NCBI GenBank assembly: GCA_900755085.1
Contig: CAAEFF010000105.1
Location: 1-6,251, forward strand
DNA from: an uncultured Streptococcus sp.
Lineage (GTDB): Bacteria; Bacillota; Bacilli; Lactobacillales; Streptococcaceae
Direction: 5' to 3'
DNA length: 6,251 nt
In this document: positions 5,256 to 6,251 of the stretch, piece after piece
Numbering within the stretch: the stretch's first letter is position 1
How the letters are laid out: every line of letters begins with the position of its first letter
Made by a program: the position numbers and the translations under genes
Notes under the pieces: model-generated
Databases searched by the model: none
Told to the model about the DNA's origin: nothing
Seen by the model: the letters and a program-made list of their open reading frames with translations, nothing else

Positions 5256-6251
5256 GAGTCCTTTCCTTGAAAATCGAGTGGATAGAGGCCACGAAGGGCA
5301 TTGCAGGCATAGACTGTGTCAGCAAGTTCTAAATCGTTCAGCGTCAAGAGTTTTTCTTCCACCTGCTGGGTCTCAAGAAGATGGCGCCGGTAGATGCCAT
5401 CTAATAAAGGAAGATGAGCTGGTGGGGTATAGAGCTTGCCCTTGATTTCAAGGACGAGATTGCCAATGGTCGTCTCAAGCAAGCTGCCATCAGGCAGATA
5501 GAAGATCTGTTCCTGATGCTTCGCTTCTAGATGAGCTCGCTGGCTAGTCTTGAAATAGGTAAATGGCCTTGCTAGATCAAGCTTTTGTTCGGTCAATTGG
5601 GCCTGCAGATAGCTAGTTGGCAAGTCTGTTAGCTCCGTGATTGTCAGTTGGAAGCTTCCGTTTTTCTGCAAGGCAATGCGACAGCGATAGTCAAGGCTAG
5701 GATCCAAATGAGTGAGCTCTTCTTGAAGGTCGTTCAGGAGTTTTGGCTCATTATAAGGATAGGCAAAGTAGCGGCTGGCCTCTCTCAAACGGGTCAGGTG
5801 TTGCTCCAGGAAGGTCAGTTTTCCTTGGTGGATGCGACCGGTCGTCAGGAGCTCAAATCGAGGCTCTTGTCGGTAGAGAACAGCTGACTTTTGCTTGGTT
5901 TCCTGGTATTCGCCTTCCCATGTACTATCCCAAGTGATGCCACCACCAACGCCATAGATAGCTTTAGTGCCTTGTATTTGAAGGGTCCGGATGGCCACAT
6001 TAAAAATCCGTTTCCCTCTCGGAAGAAGGATCCCAATCGTGCCACAGTAGACGCCTCGAGGAGCGATCTCTGTCTGTTGGATGATTTCCATAGTAGAAAT
6101 CTTCGGTGCGCCTGTGATCGATCCACAAGGGAAGAGGGCTTGGAAGGCTTGGACCAGATCGACTTCGGGTCGCAAGCGGCTTTCAATGGTCGACGTCATC
6201 TGCCAAACGGTGGAGTATTGCTCGACTTGGCAGAGGCGGGGGCCCCGCCCC
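5252..6251 (-). CDS. pabB: aminodeoxychorismate synthase component I / lyase fusion (PabB-PabC), 3' part
   Basis: The last 332 residues are visible; the start lies beyond the window. The N-terminal part is the end of a chorismate-binding PabB domain: VEQYSTVWQM, then GSITGAPK (visible 43-50), RGVYCGTIG, FNVAIRTL and the glycine-rich GVGGGITWDS followed by EYQETKQK (100-121). From about visible residue 132 an aminotransferase class IV (PabC-like) domain follows, with FELLTTG, HLTRLREASRYF, the PLP-lysine candidate in TYFKTSQR (Lys234), LLETTIGN (Glu259) and LPLLDGIYRRHLL. Together these convert chorismate, with ammonia from a PabA glutaminase, to aminodeoxychorismate and then to p-aminobenzoate and pyruvate for folate. 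A methionine at 6199 is internal to the PabB domain and is not the start. The stop overlaps the hydrolase start. Its first visible codons are unusually GC-rich. Confidence 0.92.
   Translation of the reverse strand, partial: GRGPRLCQVEQYSTVWQMTSTIESRLRPEVDLVQAFQALFPCGSITGAPKISTMEIIQQTEIAPRGVYCGTIGILLPRGKRIFNVAIRTLQIQGTKAIYGVGGGITWDSTWEGEYQETKQKSAVLYRQEPRFELLTTGRIHQGKLTFLEQHLTRLREASRYFAYPYNEPKLLNDLQEELTHLDPSLDYRCRIALQKNGSFQLTITELTDLPTSYLQAQLTEQKLDLARPFTYFKTSQRAHLEAKHQEQIFYLPDGSLLETTIGNLVLEIKGKLYTPPAHLPLLDGIYRRHLLETQQVEEKLLTLNDLELADTVYACNALRGLYPLDFQGKDS

Noticed and set aside
5845..6186. Minus-strand 113-codon ORF within the PabBC region
   Set aside because: It lies in a shifted frame of the same strand as PabBC, whose conserved motifs occupy the other frame throughout.
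6197..6199. ATG as the start of the PabBC gene
   Set aside because: The frame stays open to the window edge and encodes conserved PabB sequence (VEQYSTVWQ) before this methionine, so it is internal.

Overview
The window looks like chromosomal DNA from a low-to-moderate GC Gram-positive of the order Lactobacillales, most likely a viridans-type Streptococcus. The clues are strong AGGAG-type ribosome binding sites, consensus-like sigma-A promoters, a fused PabB-PabC protein, a GH1 phospho-beta-glucosidase tail and a BcrA/LanF-type ABC ATPase. The species cannot be fixed from sequence alone. I see no tRNA, rRNA, CRISPR array, transposase or phage gene.

Layout. (1) Positions 1-77 are the last codons of a plus-strand 6-phospho-beta-glucosidase-like gene, followed by a long bidirectional hairpin terminator (118-162). 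(2) A minus-strand gene (192-725) encodes a small, unrecognised, membrane-anchored protein with a near-consensus promoter of its own. (3) Divergent from it is a plus-strand two-component system: an OmpR/PhoB-type response regulator (929-1618, GTG start preferred) overlapping by one base a compact histidine kinase (1618-2505) that has almost no sensor domain. (4) Convergent with the kinase is a minus-strand two-gene ABC transporter operon, ATPase (4241-3333) then six-helix ABC-2 permease (3278-2526). The two operons meet at one hairpin that contains the kinase stop codon. (5) A 396-base gene-free stretch (4242-4637) holds the ABC operon promoter region, with a pair of 22-bp-spaced direct repeats, and a striking 140-bp folded element (4443-4582) with perfect 11-bp terminal inverted repeats and three internal hairpins. 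(6) Minus-strand genes close the window: a small alpha/beta hydrolase (5255-4638), translationally coupled to the 3' part of a PabB-PabC fusion (6251-5252, start outside the window).

How they may work together. The central block (response regulator, sensor-poor kinase, BcrAB/LanFE-like transporter, possibly the small membrane protein) has the shape of a cell-envelope or antimicrobial-peptide sensing and detoxification module. That reading is inferred from family membership and gene order. The pabBC-hydrolase pair belongs to p-aminobenzoate/folate synthesis, and the hydrolase's own substrate is unknown. The feature least explained by known genes is the 140-bp inverted-repeat element, which could be a small non-autonomous mobile element, a structured RNA or both.
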